The position numbers were made by a program, and so were the translations under genes. The notes below the pieces were generated by a model that saw only the letters and a program-made list of their open reading frames with translations, made no database searches and was not told the DNA's origin. From Promethearchaeota archaeon (GTDB taxonomy: Archaea; Asgardarchaeota; Lokiarchaeia; Sigynarchaeales; SOKP01), in contig WJIN01000295.1 in NCBI GenBank assembly GCA_014730295.1, positions 1-41,608 of the forward strand: 41,608 bases of DNA, given 5' to 3'. Positions within the stretch are counted from its first letter, which is position 1, and each line of letters opens with the position of its first letter. This document shows positions 1 through 8,969 of the stretch, piece after piece.

Positions 1-475
1 CTTCCCCATCATACCATAGATTGGTTGACTTTAAATCCAGATAAGCATCATAAATTTGACTGGAACTAAGACTTTGATTATATTTTTTCAAAGTATTGTA
101 AAGTAAGAGATTTTCAAGTGAATACACTAGATATTCTGAAAGATCTCCATCTGCATCTCCTTCTCTATAATAGGTATCTATAGTTGCTGGTGTGAAATTT
201 GATCTAAAGTTTGTCTTAAAAAAATTCCAAACATCATCAAAATTTTGCGTATAGGGATCGTCGAATACATCAGATGGGACATCTTGCGTTTTTGGAGTAA
301 AGTATGTATTCTCATCGTGAGCTTCCTTATCAAACGAATCGAATGGAGAAGAATTGATAAATGATATTAATATTAAGTTAAAAATAATGATTAAACTCAA
401 TAAAATTGATAATTTTTTTGCCTTGCTTCGTCGAGTATGGTTCCTTGATAGATAACGACCGTTTTTAAGACTCAT
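1..475 (-). CDS. Secreted or membrane-anchored protein, N-terminal fragment
   Basis: An open frame runs from an ATG at 475 down to the window edge, about 158 codons with no stop, so the 3' end is missing. The first 20 residues are basic (several Arg and Lys), followed by a hydrophobic stretch at about residues 23-42 (LSILLSLIIIFNLILISF). This looks like a signal peptide or a single membrane anchor. The rest is acidic and rich in Asp, Asn, Tyr and Phe, as in many exported archaeal proteins. I do not recognise the family and give no function. Export is inferred from the N-terminus only. It is divergent from nothing and lies downstream of the glycyl-tRNA synthetase gene on the same strand, 133 bases away. 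Confidence 0.6.
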   Translation of the reverse strand, partial: MSLKNGRYLSRNHTRRSKAKKLSILLSLIIIFNLILISFINSSPFDSFDKEAHDENTYFTPKTQDVPSDVFDDPYTQNFDDVWNFFKTNFRSNFTPATIDTYYREGDADGDLSEYLVYSLENLLLYNTLKKYNQSLSSSQIYDAYLDLKSTNLWYDGE

Positions 476-608
476 CGATTAAAAATACTTTACTTTTGAA
501 GTGAATTTAATAAAAGATATTATGTTTCTTAAAAATGCGCATTATTAAAATTTTTTCTGCTAGACACAGAGGATAGGAAAATATATAGAATATAGGTTTT
601 GGAAAAAA

Positions 609-2111
609 TTATAGTTTGCTTTTTAGCAATTTCTCTCTGATAACTTCGGGGATTTTTGGAATCTTAATACGAGTTTGATCCATTGTATCTCTATCTCTTA
701 TTGTTGCCGCATTATCATCTAAAGAGTCGTAATCGATTGTGATACAATATGGAGTTCCCAATTCATCTTGTCTTCTATATCGTTTACCGATTGATCCCGA
801 TTCATCATAAAAGGAGCTAATGAGATTATCTTGAAGATCCTTATGAACATTAAGGGCTAAGTTGCGAATACTTTCTTTATTTTTTACTAAAGGGAATACT
901 GCAACCACGTTCGGTGCGAGGTAATTTTTCAGCTTCAAGTTGATCCTATCTTCTTCAACCGTAAAATTGGTCTCAAGGAGTGTATAAATTATTCTGTCAA
1001 TTCCAAACGCAACTTCCAAGATTTGGGGTACCTCTTTTTCTTTAGGATCTGAACCCATAGCAACTTCAAAATCTTGATTTGAGAACGCGCCATGTCGTTT
1101 TAAATCATAATCTGTTCTATCATGGATACCACAGATTTCCACCCAACCATATTGTTCCGTATAAATTTCTAAATCCCACGCATCGTCGGCATAATGAGCT
1201 CGCTCATTAGGACTGTGCTGTCTATACCGAATTACTTTATCGGAATATCCTAATTTTTTAGTAAGATATTGGGCAAGAAAAAGACAATATGCATACGCAG
1301 GTTTTTTTAAGATTCCTTTTTCAATTGCATCTTCTAAACTTCTGATGGTGGGTTCATCAATATTTTGTTCTTGTAACTTCCAATCTAATAAAGGCAACTC
1401 ATTATCTTTGATTTCCTCAAATTCTTCAAAATTGAATTCATGTTCTTTGCTGATAAATAGTTGAAGTTCAAATTGATCAAAAGATCTCATTCTCAAGACC
1501 CCTTGTCGGGGAGAGATTTCGTTCCGATATGCTTTCCCGTATTGAAATACTTTTATAGGATATCGGCGCCTCATGACTTGATCTAATCGGTTAAATAGAA
1601 GATATGTCGTTGTGGCGGTTTCTGGTCGCAAATATGCAATGTTATCAACCCCCACCTCTGTTTTGAGCATTAAATTATATTCCTCGATTTTTTCGAATTG
1701 AGAATCACATTCTGGACATTTTATCTCATGTTTTTCTATTAAAGCTTCCATCTCCGCAAACGAGAGCCCATCTATCATTAAGTCAGGTAACTCATCTTTT
1801 AGAAATTTATCTGCTCTATAAACAGAGCCGCATTTTTCACATTTTAAAACAGGGTCAATAAAGCGTTCCAAATGGCCTGAAGCTTCCCAGACAACTTCTG
1901 GCATTATAGTGGGGCATTCTACCTCTTCAAATCCATAAGATCTAAGCTCTTTTCTGAAAATCAAAAGGATATTATTCTTAATAGCCATCCCTGCGGGGCC
2001 CATAGAATAAAACCCAGCCAATCCACCATAAATCTCAGGAGATGGTCCCCAAATAAATCCTCGACGTTTTATTAAACTATTAAAAGTTTCGATATTATCT
2101 TTAATCTTCAT
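609..2111 (-). CDS. glyS: Glycyl-tRNA synthetase, archaeal/eukaryotic type
   Basis: Class II aminoacyl-tRNA synthetase that attaches glycine to tRNA-Gly in the cytoplasm. The 500-residue protein starts with the family motif GFIWGPSPEIYGG (residues about 18-30). It has an inserted zinc-ribbon-like pair of CxxC motifs (CEKC near residue 91 and CPEC near 132). Then come the LRPETATTTY segment, class II motif 2 (YRNEISPRQGVLRMRSFDQFE) and a motif 3-like segment (FGIDRIIYTLLE). The C-terminal anticodon-binding domain begins near APNVVAVFPLV and ends with the usual GTPYCITIDYDSL block. Length is slightly short for archaeal enzymes but all core motifs are present. This is the single-subunit alpha2 type, not the bacterial alpha/beta type. 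The start lacks a clear Shine-Dalgarno site, which is common for leader-poor archaeal messages. Confidence 0.97.
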   Translation of the reverse strand: MKIKDNIETFNSLIKRRGFIWGPSPEIYGGLAGFYSMGPAGMAIKNNILLIFRKELRSYGFEEVECPTIMPEVVWEASGHLERFIDPVLKCEKCGSVYRADKFLKDELPDLMIDGLSFAEMEALIEKHEIKCPECDSQFEKIEEYNLMLKTEVGVDNIAYLRPETATTTYLLFNRLDQVMRRRYPIKVFQYGKAYRNEISPRQGVLRMRSFDQFELQLFISKEHEFNFEEFEEIKDNELPLLDWKLQEQNIDEPTIRSLEDAIEKGILKKPAYAYCLFLAQYLTKKLGYSDKVIRYRQHSPNERAHYADDAWDLEIYTEQYGWVEICGIHDRTDYDLKRHGAFSNQDFEVAMGSDPKEKEVPQILEVAFGIDRIIYTLLETNFTVEEDRINLKLKNYLAPNVVAVFPLVKNKESIRNLALNVHKDLQDNLISSFYDESGSIGKRYRRQDELGTPYCITIDYDSLDDNAATIRDRDTMDQTRIKIPKIPEVIREKLLKSKL

Positions 2112-2280
2112 TGTAAATCTTTTTTAAAATACTAATTTTTGCTAAAACTTTCATAGAGATATTAATAGCTGAACTATAATATTTAGAACACAACAAACTT
2201 TTAGAATTTTTAGAAAGTGTTGAAGATTCTATTTTTCAGACAAAAACAAATAAAATTAAATAATAGGGAAATGAAATAAA

Positions 2281-2292
2281 AATATATAAATA
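2281..2292 (+). promoter_or_regulatory. TATA box for the 2354 membrane protein gene
   Basis: The run AATATATAAATA preceded by a purine-rich stretch (GAAATAAA) matches an archaeal BRE/TATA arrangement. It lies about 65 bases before the ATG at 2354, leaving room for a short leader with the AAAGGAAAGG ribosome site at about 2333-2342. Assigned by position and sequence only. Confidence 0.45.
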
Positions 2293-2353
2293 ATCTTAAT
2301 TAGATAAGATAATTAAAATTTGTTTAAATCTTAAAGGAAAGGTTTGAATTGGT

Positions 2354-3217
2354 ATGATACTTACCCTATTTCAAGATGATCCGTTAAAAAATTTTACATT
2401 TTATAATTCGATAGAGTTAGGCCTCTATATGGTTATTGTGGGCTATTATTTCTTGATCTTCGCCTATTTCTTGATAATGAGATTCAGATTATCTAAAAAG
2501 CCCTATTGGCTCTTCTTTTCATTATTGTTCATTGCATTAGCGATATCGCGAGTTTTTTTTATTATTCATGATTTTTACGTTGAGGAATTGGGTGATGATA
2601 TATTAGTTGTCAGTTTGTTGATGTTTACTTATCGTGCGGCAACATTTTCTACTTGGATGGCAACAACATGCTTGATGGGAATGCTTGGCATTTTATTATT
2701 TCCCCCAGACACAAAATTTGAAAAGGAACCGATAAAAAAGACCGATAATAAAATTTTGGATTTCATATATGCCAATAAGAGATATGTGAAATATTTATTA
2801 AGAGTTTTATTAATGCTCTTTCCTATTATTATCGGTATTTTAGCTCTTACCTTACCAGATGCGTTATTAATCGAAGAAGCCGTTTCTGTTAAATATGGAG
2901 TTCCTAACGAAGTTATTAACCTTTTTGGATTTGAGTATCCCGTGGGTCGCTTTATGTTCAATTTCATTTTTCAGCCTCTATTCATCGCCATAATTCCGTT
3001 TATATTTCTCTATTTGGGCTGGAAAACCTTCGGCGTTCTCAGGAGGTCCTATGTATTAAATGGAGTTGGTTTTTTGATTTATTATGTAGGAAGAATAGCT
3101 CGAGGCTTATTCGAAGCGCTTAATTGGCCAAACGTTCAATCATTCGTCCCACCCTTATTAATCCTTCTTTCATTAATACTGATTGTTATTGGAAATAGCT
3201 TTGAAGCGTTGAAATAA
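2354..3217 (+). CDS. Multi-spanning membrane protein of unknown function
   Basis: The 287-residue protein has about seven or eight hydrophobic segments. The clearest are residues 24-42, 51-71, 83-115 (probably two spans), 146-170, 200-224, 235-250 and 265-283, so it is an integral membrane protein. Loops between spans are short; the longest is the basic loop near residues 115-145 (several Lys). No transporter or enzyme signature is visible, and I do not recognise the family. A purine-rich site (AAAGGAAAGG) lies upstream of the ATG. The coiled-coil gene at 3337 follows on the same strand after a 119-base gap, so the two may share regulation, but this is not shown. Confidence 0.8.
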   Translation: MILTLFQDDPLKNFTFYNSIELGLYMVIVGYYFLIFAYFLIMRFRLSKKPYWLFFSLLFIALAISRVFFIIHDFYVEELGDDILVVSLLMFTYRAATFSTWMATTCLMGMLGILLFPPDTKFEKEPIKKTDNKILDFIYANKRYVKYLLRVLLMLFPIIIGILALTLPDALLIEEAVSVKYGVPNEVINLFGFEYPVGRFMFNFIFQPLFIAIIPFIFLYLGWKTFGVLRRSYVLNGVGFLIYYVGRIARGLFEALNWPNVQSFVPPLLILLSLILIVIGNSFEALK

Positions 3218-3336
3218 AAAAAAATTCCATATGATACATTCTCTTTTTATTTTTAAATTCCTTTGATAGAAAGAGTTTTAATGGTAAGTTCCTATATAAA
3301 AAATATTGAAAAAACTATTAGGGAGAAAATGTAAAA

Positions 3337-4983
3337 ATGTCAATTCACGGAAATCAATACTTATTACCTTTATTTATGAAGGAAGGTACTCAAATTCCCT
3401 TTCTACAAGATGATGATGAATTAACGTTTGCATTTCATTTACTAACGAAAGATTTAGAGAGAAATTATAAAATACTCTCCTTTTCTAGGTTATTATGGCC
3501 CTTATTATCCATTCCTGGAGTGATCTCTACCCACATAATCTTAGATGGAGTAAAGATTTTTTCTAAAAAAGGAAAGTTTACCAATCCTCCACGACAACCT
3601 TTAATAGGGCATATTTTAAGGAATATTGATAATCGATCTAATATAGAACAACTGGAACGAATTATTGATGTGTTGAGTTATAAGGATCAAGAGGCAGAGG
3701 AATTAAGTAAGGATGAGGAATCAGAATATCAAGCATTTGAAATTCAATCACTTGTGAATCCAGAATTCTTGTCCACTCTCGATATGCTCATCCCTCATTT
3801 GCAATATGCACCTATAGAAAGTTATGTGCCGTTAGATACTTCATTAACGACTGAACAAGCCTTGGACATCTCTGAGAAATATCGAGGAATAATAGATACT
3901 CTAAAAGGCAATGCCCAACGATGGGAAAGTCAAGTCAAATTGATTGGAGAGAAGGTTGATAAATGGTTAATTGACCTAAATGTTGAGCTTAAAGATGTGG
4001 AATCCCGTTATAAATCTCAAATAAAAAAGACTTCACAAGCAATTGATGGGGAGCAAGTAAGGGAAAAGCTAGGATTAGAAGAGGATAAGATAGAACAATG
4101 GAAATTGAATGAGAAAAAGCGCTTAATCGACAATTTGGCCACCAAATTCACAACATTAGATCAACATTTTGAAGAGATTCTAAAAAAAAATAGATTCTAT
4201 AGTAATGCGGATGTTTTGAAGAGGAAATCATTTGAAAATTTAATTCCGAGCGTCGAGACTCATTTTTCCTATTTAGATGAAAATATCTCTCATTTACAAT
4301 CTGATCTTTCCGAAATAAAACAAAATTTCGAGGAGATCAAACAACAAGCTTTAAAAATCGATCTAGAAGCACAAAATAAACTGAAGAATATCAAGGAAAA
4401 TTTAGATAAGAAATTATTAACTCGAGACCAGGAAATTTCTAAGTTTGAAACAGAAAAAGAGCAAAAAATCCAAGAAATTTCCCAGAAGAAGCAAAAAATA
4501 GAGGATTTATTCAACCAAATTAAAAAAATAATTTTTCAAAAGAAACAAGATTGTCTTAACGAGGCAGAAGATCTTAAAAATTGGTCATTAGAAGATAATG
4601 AGAAAGAATTATTCGCCAAACCGATACAATGGATTTATATGCCTTTTTACGCGATGTTTGTTGAGGATGAGGATATGATGGAAGAATATATGAAAATTAT
4701 CTTTCCAGGTTACGTTTTGCCTAATTCAAAAGATTCCTCGGGTTTATATAAAGAGGCATCAGAGGCATTAATGGGTTTAAGGGATTTCATTAATGAAAAG
4801 ATTGAAGATGATATGAGAATTCGATCCAATTTCGAGTTTGCAAGTGAAAACAAAAATCTGCTCAATGATCCTACAATAGAAAAGCAATTGCAAAAAGGCT
4901 TGGCAATGCTCAGAAATAAAAATATTATTGATGAGAATATTGATCAAGCAATTCGCGCAGATATCAATAAATATATAAAATAA
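3337..4983 (+). CDS. Long coiled-coil protein of unknown function
   Basis: The 548-residue protein has three parts. An N-terminal part (about 1-165) is predicted to be folded and contains an aliphatic segment near 45-70 (LLWPLLSIPGVISTHIILDG), which is not clearly a membrane span. A central part (about 170-420) is very rich in Lys, Glu, Gln and Leu, with heptad-like spacing, so it is a probable coiled coil. A C-terminal part (about 420-548) has an aromatic patch (WIYMPFYAMF). The ATG at 3337 follows a GGGAG site. It has no signal peptide. Similarity to structural-maintenance-like or exonuclease-subunit coiled coils would be guesswork, and no Walker motif is visible. The acetyltransferase gene starts 19 bases downstream, so the two are probably co-transcribed. 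Confidence 0.75.
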   Translation: MSIHGNQYLLPLFMKEGTQIPFLQDDDELTFAFHLLTKDLERNYKILSFSRLLWPLLSIPGVISTHIILDGVKIFSKKGKFTNPPRQPLIGHILRNIDNRSNIEQLERIIDVLSYKDQEAEELSKDEESEYQAFEIQSLVNPEFLSTLDMLIPHLQYAPIESYVPLDTSLTTEQALDISEKYRGIIDTLKGNAQRWESQVKLIGEKVDKWLIDLNVELKDVESRYKSQIKKTSQAIDGEQVREKLGLEEDKIEQWKLNEKKRLIDNLATKFTTLDQHFEEILKKNRFYSNADVLKRKSFENLIPSVETHFSYLDENISHLQSDLSEIKQNFEEIKQQALKIDLEAQNKLKNIKENLDKKLLTRDQEISKFETEKEQKIQEISQKKQKIEDLFNQIKKIIFQKKQDCLNEAEDLKNWSLEDNEKELFAKPIQWIYMPFYAMFVEDEDMMEEYMKIIFPGYVLPNSKDSSGLYKEASEALMGLRDFINEKIEDDMRIRSNFEFASENKNLLNDPTIEKQLQKGLAMLRNKNIIDENIDQAIRADINKYIK

Positions 4984-5002
4984 AAAATGGACATATTTGG
5001 AT

Positions 5003-5662
5003 ATGACACCAGTATCAAAAATAGATCTAAAAAAAAATAGGATACGCGCATTTTTTCATACTCTGGAAACAGAAAAGAAGGAAAAAGGTGAAATTTCTGA
5101 GGAATTACAGAAGGTCGAAAAAGAGGGAATGGAATACATTCAATTAAAACTGGATGTCGATAAGATAACAGAAGAATTTGAAAATAACTTAAGAAATAAA
5201 ATTGAGAATAAAATAATACGCGCTAATATTCGCGAAGCTGAGGAGGAAGATTTGGACATAATTAAGGATATCTATAACCAAGCTTGGTTGACCAGCAATA
5301 CTCCCTTCAGACCAATAGATTTTGATACGCTGGATAAAATCTTTAAGGATCCCGACACAATTTTTTTAATTGGAAAAATCTATGGCAGAGACGCCGCCTT
5401 CGCAATATTGGATTTCGAAGGACCGAATCAAGAATATGCCGTAATTGCGGGCTTAGGCGTGATTCCAAAATTTCAGCGCAAAGGTTTAGGAACAATTGTT
5501 GGAATGGCATGTTGGAACTTTATCAAAGAACATCATCCAAATGTTGAAGAGTTGCGAGCAGAAGTATATAAAAATAATGAGGTCTCATATGGATTTATTA
5601 AAGGATTGGGATTCGAAGAATTTGGCGTAAAGAGATATCGAAAAGAAGATTTTGAGGACTAA
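5003..5662 (+). CDS. GNAT acetyltransferase with extra N-terminal domain (copy 1)
   Basis: Predicted acetyl-CoA-dependent N-acetyltransferase of about 219 residues. The GNAT domain covers roughly residues 70-215. Motif A is clear: VIAGLGVIPKFQRKGLGT, with the pyrophosphate-binding Q/R-x-x-G-x-G segment as QRKGLG. It is followed by the typical EVYKNNEVSYGFIKGLGFEEFG block. The first 70 residues form a separate helical, charged domain (RIRAFF...YIQLKLDVDKITEEFE) shared only with the next gene. I chose the ATG at 5003 because it aligns with the start of the paralogue. A TTG at 4997 in the same frame is possible. The gene lies 19 bases after the coiled-coil gene. The substrate is unknown. Confidence 0.85.
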   Translation: MTPVSKIDLKKNRIRAFFHTLETEKKEKGEISEELQKVEKEGMEYIQLKLDVDKITEEFENNLRNKIENKIIRANIREAEEEDLDIIKDIYNQAWLTSNTPFRPIDFDTLDKIFKDPDTIFLIGKIYGRDAAFAILDFEGPNQEYAVIAGLGVIPKFQRKGLGTIVGMACWNFIKEHHPNVEELRAEVYKNNEVSYGFIKGLGFEEFGVKRYRKEDFED

Positions 5663-5732
5663 GATTCGCCTTATTAACCTAATTTTTTATGGGAGTATTC
5701 ATTTTTTAGCACTATAAGAGTGGATTTCTAAA

Positions 5733-6374
5733 ATGCCAGAATTAAGAGATAATCTCAAGCAAAAACGGATCAGAAACTTTTTTCTGAGTTTTGATGCTGC
5801 GTGTACGGAAGAAAATTTGCAAGATAAAGCTGAGAAAGAGGGGCTAACTTATATTCAGATGAAATTACCCGTGGAGAAAATTACAGAAGAATTTGAAGAA
5901 GAGATTAAAAAACGAGTGGAAAAAAATTTTCTAAATGCAAAAATCCGGAAAGCTCAAGAAGAAGATTTGGAATCTATTATGCAAATTCATAATCGAGCGT
6001 GGATGACTGCTAATGAGCCGTTTCGCCCTATTGAATTAGAATCTTTGAGGAAAATTCATGAATATCCGGAAACGGAAATTCTTATTGCAAAAGTGTATGG
6101 AAACGACGGTGGTTTCATAATATTGGACAGAGAAGGTCAGAATAATGAGGTCGGTGTAATAGCGGGTCTAGGCGTATTGCCAAGGTACCAGCGTAAAGGA
6201 TTAGGCACAATCTTAGGCATAGCAGCCTGGAATTATTTCAAGGAAGAGGATGTGAATGAATTGCGTTGTGAAGTCTACAAGGATAATGAGGTTTCCTATG
6301 GCTTTATAAAATCATTAGGATTTGAGGAATTTGACAAAAAAACATATACCAAAAATGATTTCCTTTTAGATTAA
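5733..6374 (+). CDS. GNAT acetyltransferase with extra N-terminal domain (copy 2)
   Basis: Tandem paralogue of the preceding gene, 213 residues, with roughly half the residues identical by eye over the full length, including the N-terminal extension. The same motifs are kept: VIAGLGVLPRYQRKGLGT (acetyl-CoA binding) and EVYKDNEVSYGFIKSLGFEEF. The 70-base spacer between the copies has no obvious promoter, so they probably form one unit with the coiled-coil gene. Conservation of both the catalytic domain and the N-terminal extension suggests both copies are functional, perhaps with different substrates or as a heterodimer. The substrate is unknown. It converges with the TPR gene at 6404, with only 29 bases between the two stop codons. 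Confidence 0.85.
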   Translation: MPELRDNLKQKRIRNFFLSFDAACTEENLQDKAEKEGLTYIQMKLPVEKITEEFEEEIKKRVEKNFLNAKIRKAQEEDLESIMQIHNRAWMTANEPFRPIELESLRKIHEYPETEILIAKVYGNDGGFIILDREGQNNEVGVIAGLGVLPRYQRKGLGTILGIAAWNYFKEEDVNELRCEVYKDNEVSYGFIKSLGFEEFDKKTYTKNDFLLD

Positions 6375-6403
6375 TTCCAATTTATGAGAAAGAGGATTTT
6401 CTT

Positions 6404-7831
6404 TTATTTGATTAAACTATTTATTTTCTCATCTACCAATTCAGTGTGATAATTATCTTTAATTTCTTTATAATAATATTTCGCCTGCTCAAAATTATTG
6501 ATAGCAACTTCCGTTAAATCCCTCTCAAGATAAAGATTCCCAAGAGAATCAAAGATTTGCGCCATTTCCTTGAAATATTCTAATTTCTCAAAGATTTCTA
6601 ACGCATTTTCATAGAAATCAATAGCCTCTATATTTTTACGCAAGGAATTGTGGTAAATCTGAGCAATTTTCGTCTTTAATTCCGCAGTTTTAAAATCTTC
6701 TCCGAATTTGTAATATATTTCACTCGCTAGGGTATAATATTCGATAGCTTTTTCAAATTCATCTCGTATTTCATATAGATTGCCGAGATCTTCTAAAATG
6801 ATACTTTCTTTGATATTATCCGCCTCAATTTCAAAGGTACGTATCGATTCCAAACTTTTCAGAAGAAAATTCTCTGCTTTTTGTAACCGATTCCGTAATA
6901 TATCAATCTTTCCCATAAAAAGAAATATTTCCCATTGCATTCGAGCTTGTGCATAGATCGATATTTGGGATTCAATTTGCTTAGCCAATTCCATCGCGTT
7001 ATTCAAATACTCATAAGCCTTTTCATAATAATTCTCTCCCAAGTAAAAATACAATTTTCCATATTTAGAATATGTATTAATCAAGCCGAAGATATCATTA
7101 TTCTGGCTGAAATAATTATAATTTTTTTTAAGAATTTTTTTGATGCGCTCAAAATCTTGTAATACGAACAAAACTTCCACGATATTGCTCGAAGATTTCA
7201 CTTCCTCATATCTCATATTATCCTCTTCTGCCAATTCTATGGCTTTTTGGTAAAAACCATATGAATTTTCGATATCTTTTAATTGATAATATGCATTACC
7301 AATATTATTATACACCTGTATAAGTTTAATGGTGTCTTCCATATTTTTAAATATATTTATAGCAGTATCGAAGTGATAAATCGAATTATCAAAATATCCC
7401 AATTCTTCTTTTAATAGACCAATTTCATTATGAGCAATGGCAATTTTTTCTTGAACGTTTTCATGTTCGAAACTTTCTAAAGCAAGTTCTAATTCTTTTA
7501 GTGAATTTGATAAATCCCTTTTTTTGTAGTATAAACCCGCTTTTTCCAGATATAAATCACCAATATTATCTCCGTACGATGATTGGTTAATTTTTTGGTC
7601 AATCTGATTAATTTTTTCATCAATATTTTGATCTTCGAGAATATTTACATCAAAACTCTCTTCTGATTCATAATTATATCTGTTATATGAATCATAATCC
7701 TCAAATTCAGATGAGTTTGTTCTAGAATTTAAAGGGCGGCGGTCTAAGTCTGAAATGAGAGGTTTATTACAATGATGGCAGAAGCGCCATTGATTTTCGA
7801 TTGGTTTATCGCAATATGGACATAATTTCAT
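6404..7831 (-). CDS. TPR-repeat protein with N-terminal zinc ribbon
   Basis: The 475-residue protein opens with a small zinc ribbon (Cys4, Cys7, Cys18, Cys21; CPYCDKP...CHHCNKPL). A low-complexity acidic linker rich in Ser, Asn, Tyr and Asp follows (about 30-85). The rest (about 90-470) is a row of tetratricopeptide repeats of about 34-40 residues, recognisable by repeating A..Y.....LGN.Y...D...A...Y..A motifs (for example NNIGNAYYQLKDIENSYGFYQKAIELA and DSLGNLYLERDLTEVAINNFEQA). TPR proteins act as protein-binding scaffolds. The partner is not known. The gene is followed, reading upstream, by a second TPR gene on the same strand. Confidence 0.88.
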   Translation of the reverse strand: MKLCPYCDKPIENQWRFCHHCNKPLISDLDRRPLNSRTNSSEFEDYDSYNRYNYESEESFDVNILEDQNIDEKINQIDQKINQSSYGDNIGDLYLEKAGLYYKKRDLSNSLKELELALESFEHENVQEKIAIAHNEIGLLKEELGYFDNSIYHFDTAINIFKNMEDTIKLIQVYNNIGNAYYQLKDIENSYGFYQKAIELAEEDNMRYEEVKSSSNIVEVLFVLQDFERIKKILKKNYNYFSQNNDIFGLINTYSKYGKLYFYLGENYYEKAYEYLNNAMELAKQIESQISIYAQARMQWEIFLFMGKIDILRNRLQKAENFLLKSLESIRTFEIEADNIKESIILEDLGNLYEIRDEFEKAIEYYTLASEIYYKFGEDFKTAELKTKIAQIYHNSLRKNIEAIDFYENALEIFEKLEYFKEMAQIFDSLGNLYLERDLTEVAINNFEQAKYYYKEIKDNYHTELVDEKINSLIK

Positions 7832-7918
7832 TTTATATCTTCCGCAGAACTTTCTTAAAAATAAGATACAACTTTACCTATTTAAAAATATACGTGAATA
7901 ATTAAAAGTCTATGAGAG

Positions 7919-8800
7919 CTAGGATTTTCTTTTATCAGCTCTTTTTCTTCGATAATTTTCTAGCTCTTTTTGAATCTCTTGCTCGTTTAGTCCAAAGGAG
8001 TTTAATAGTATTTTATATTGTTGAATAGCGTTTCCCGCATTTATTTTTCCGGCTAAATGCAATCCCCTGATAAACTGCTCCTTTGCTTCTTTAATTTTGC
8101 CAAGATAATACAACGATTCCCCGATATATGAAAGTCCCTTTAATATTAATTCAGAATAGTTAGCATCGATTGCTACATTTGTACCTTTTTTAAAATAAGA
8201 TAAAGCTTCAGAATATTTTTGTTCTTTACTTTTCTTAATAATTCCTAAATTAAAATAGGATGTAATAATACCCTTTTTATCATTGATTTTTTGAAATGCC
8301 TTTAAAGATTTGATATATAATTCAAATACTACATCCCATTCCTTTTTATTTTCAAATATAAAGATTAAATTTCCTAAGCAATCTAGGAAATCATAAATTG
8401 CCTTATGATCAGAACATATATTTGCACACTTGAAAAAGAGATCGGATGCCTTTTCAAGATTATTTTGTTTTATAAATGCATTCCCGATCCCTTTCAAACA
8501 CATAATTTGTTCTTGGATTTGATTTAAGTCTCTATAAATCTCTAAAGCATTCTTATAGTTCTCAATGGAAGTCTCATAATTTGCTTTTTTATAATATAAG
8601 GTTCCTAAAATACCTAATACCGATGCTTGTCCAAGTCTATCCTTTTGTTTTTTGAAATAATCAAGGCAAGTTAATAAATTCTGTTCAGATTTCTTGTATT
8701 GCTCTAATTCTAATTGAAGTAAGGCGATATCGCTTAATTCCTTTATGTATTCAGAACCTTTTTCTAATTCTTGTAACTTCTTTTGTTTATTTTTGATCAT
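7919..8800 (-). CDS. TPR-repeat protein
   Basis: A 293-residue protein made almost entirely of tetratricopeptide repeats, for example ASVLGILGTLYYKKANYETSI and EQIMCLKGIGNAFIKQNNLEKA. It ends in a basic tail (YRRKRADKRKS). It has no zinc ribbon, unlike its neighbour at 6404. Only 87 bases separate the two, so they may be one transcript. The annotated ATG at 8800 is the first canonical start. The frame is open for about 17 more codons upstream (reading FISSEQKKIISQEEIEQ), which looks coding but has no ATG, GTG or TTG. So the true start may be a rare ATT or the 5' end may be altered. Confidence 0.82.
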   Translation of the reverse strand: MIKNKQKKLQELEKGSEYIKELSDIALLQLELEQYKKSEQNLLTCLDYFKKQKDRLGQASVLGILGTLYYKKANYETSIENYKNALEIYRDLNQIQEQIMCLKGIGNAFIKQNNLEKASDLFFKCANICSDHKAIYDFLDCLGNLIFIFENKKEWDVVFELYIKSLKAFQKINDKKGIITSYFNLGIIKKSKEQKYSEALSYFKKGTNVAIDANYSELILKGLSYIGESLYYLGKIKEAKEQFIRGLHLAGKINAGNAIQQYKILLNSFGLNEQEIQKELENYRRKRADKRKS

Positions 8801-8969
8801 CTGTTCAATTTCTTCTTGTGATATTATCTTCTTTTGCTCGGAGCTAATAAATCATCATCTCACTAAATAGATTCTGAATCTACACAATACATATATTCTA
8901 AATTAATAATTTATGTTATTAATTTTTAAAAAATTAAAAATATAATATTTAGTTAAAAGGTAGTAGGAT

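Noticed and set aside
2629..2967. A minus-strand open frame of 112 codons inside the membrane protein gene
   Set aside because: It is a reverse shadow of the membrane protein, which has clear transmembrane spans in its own frame.
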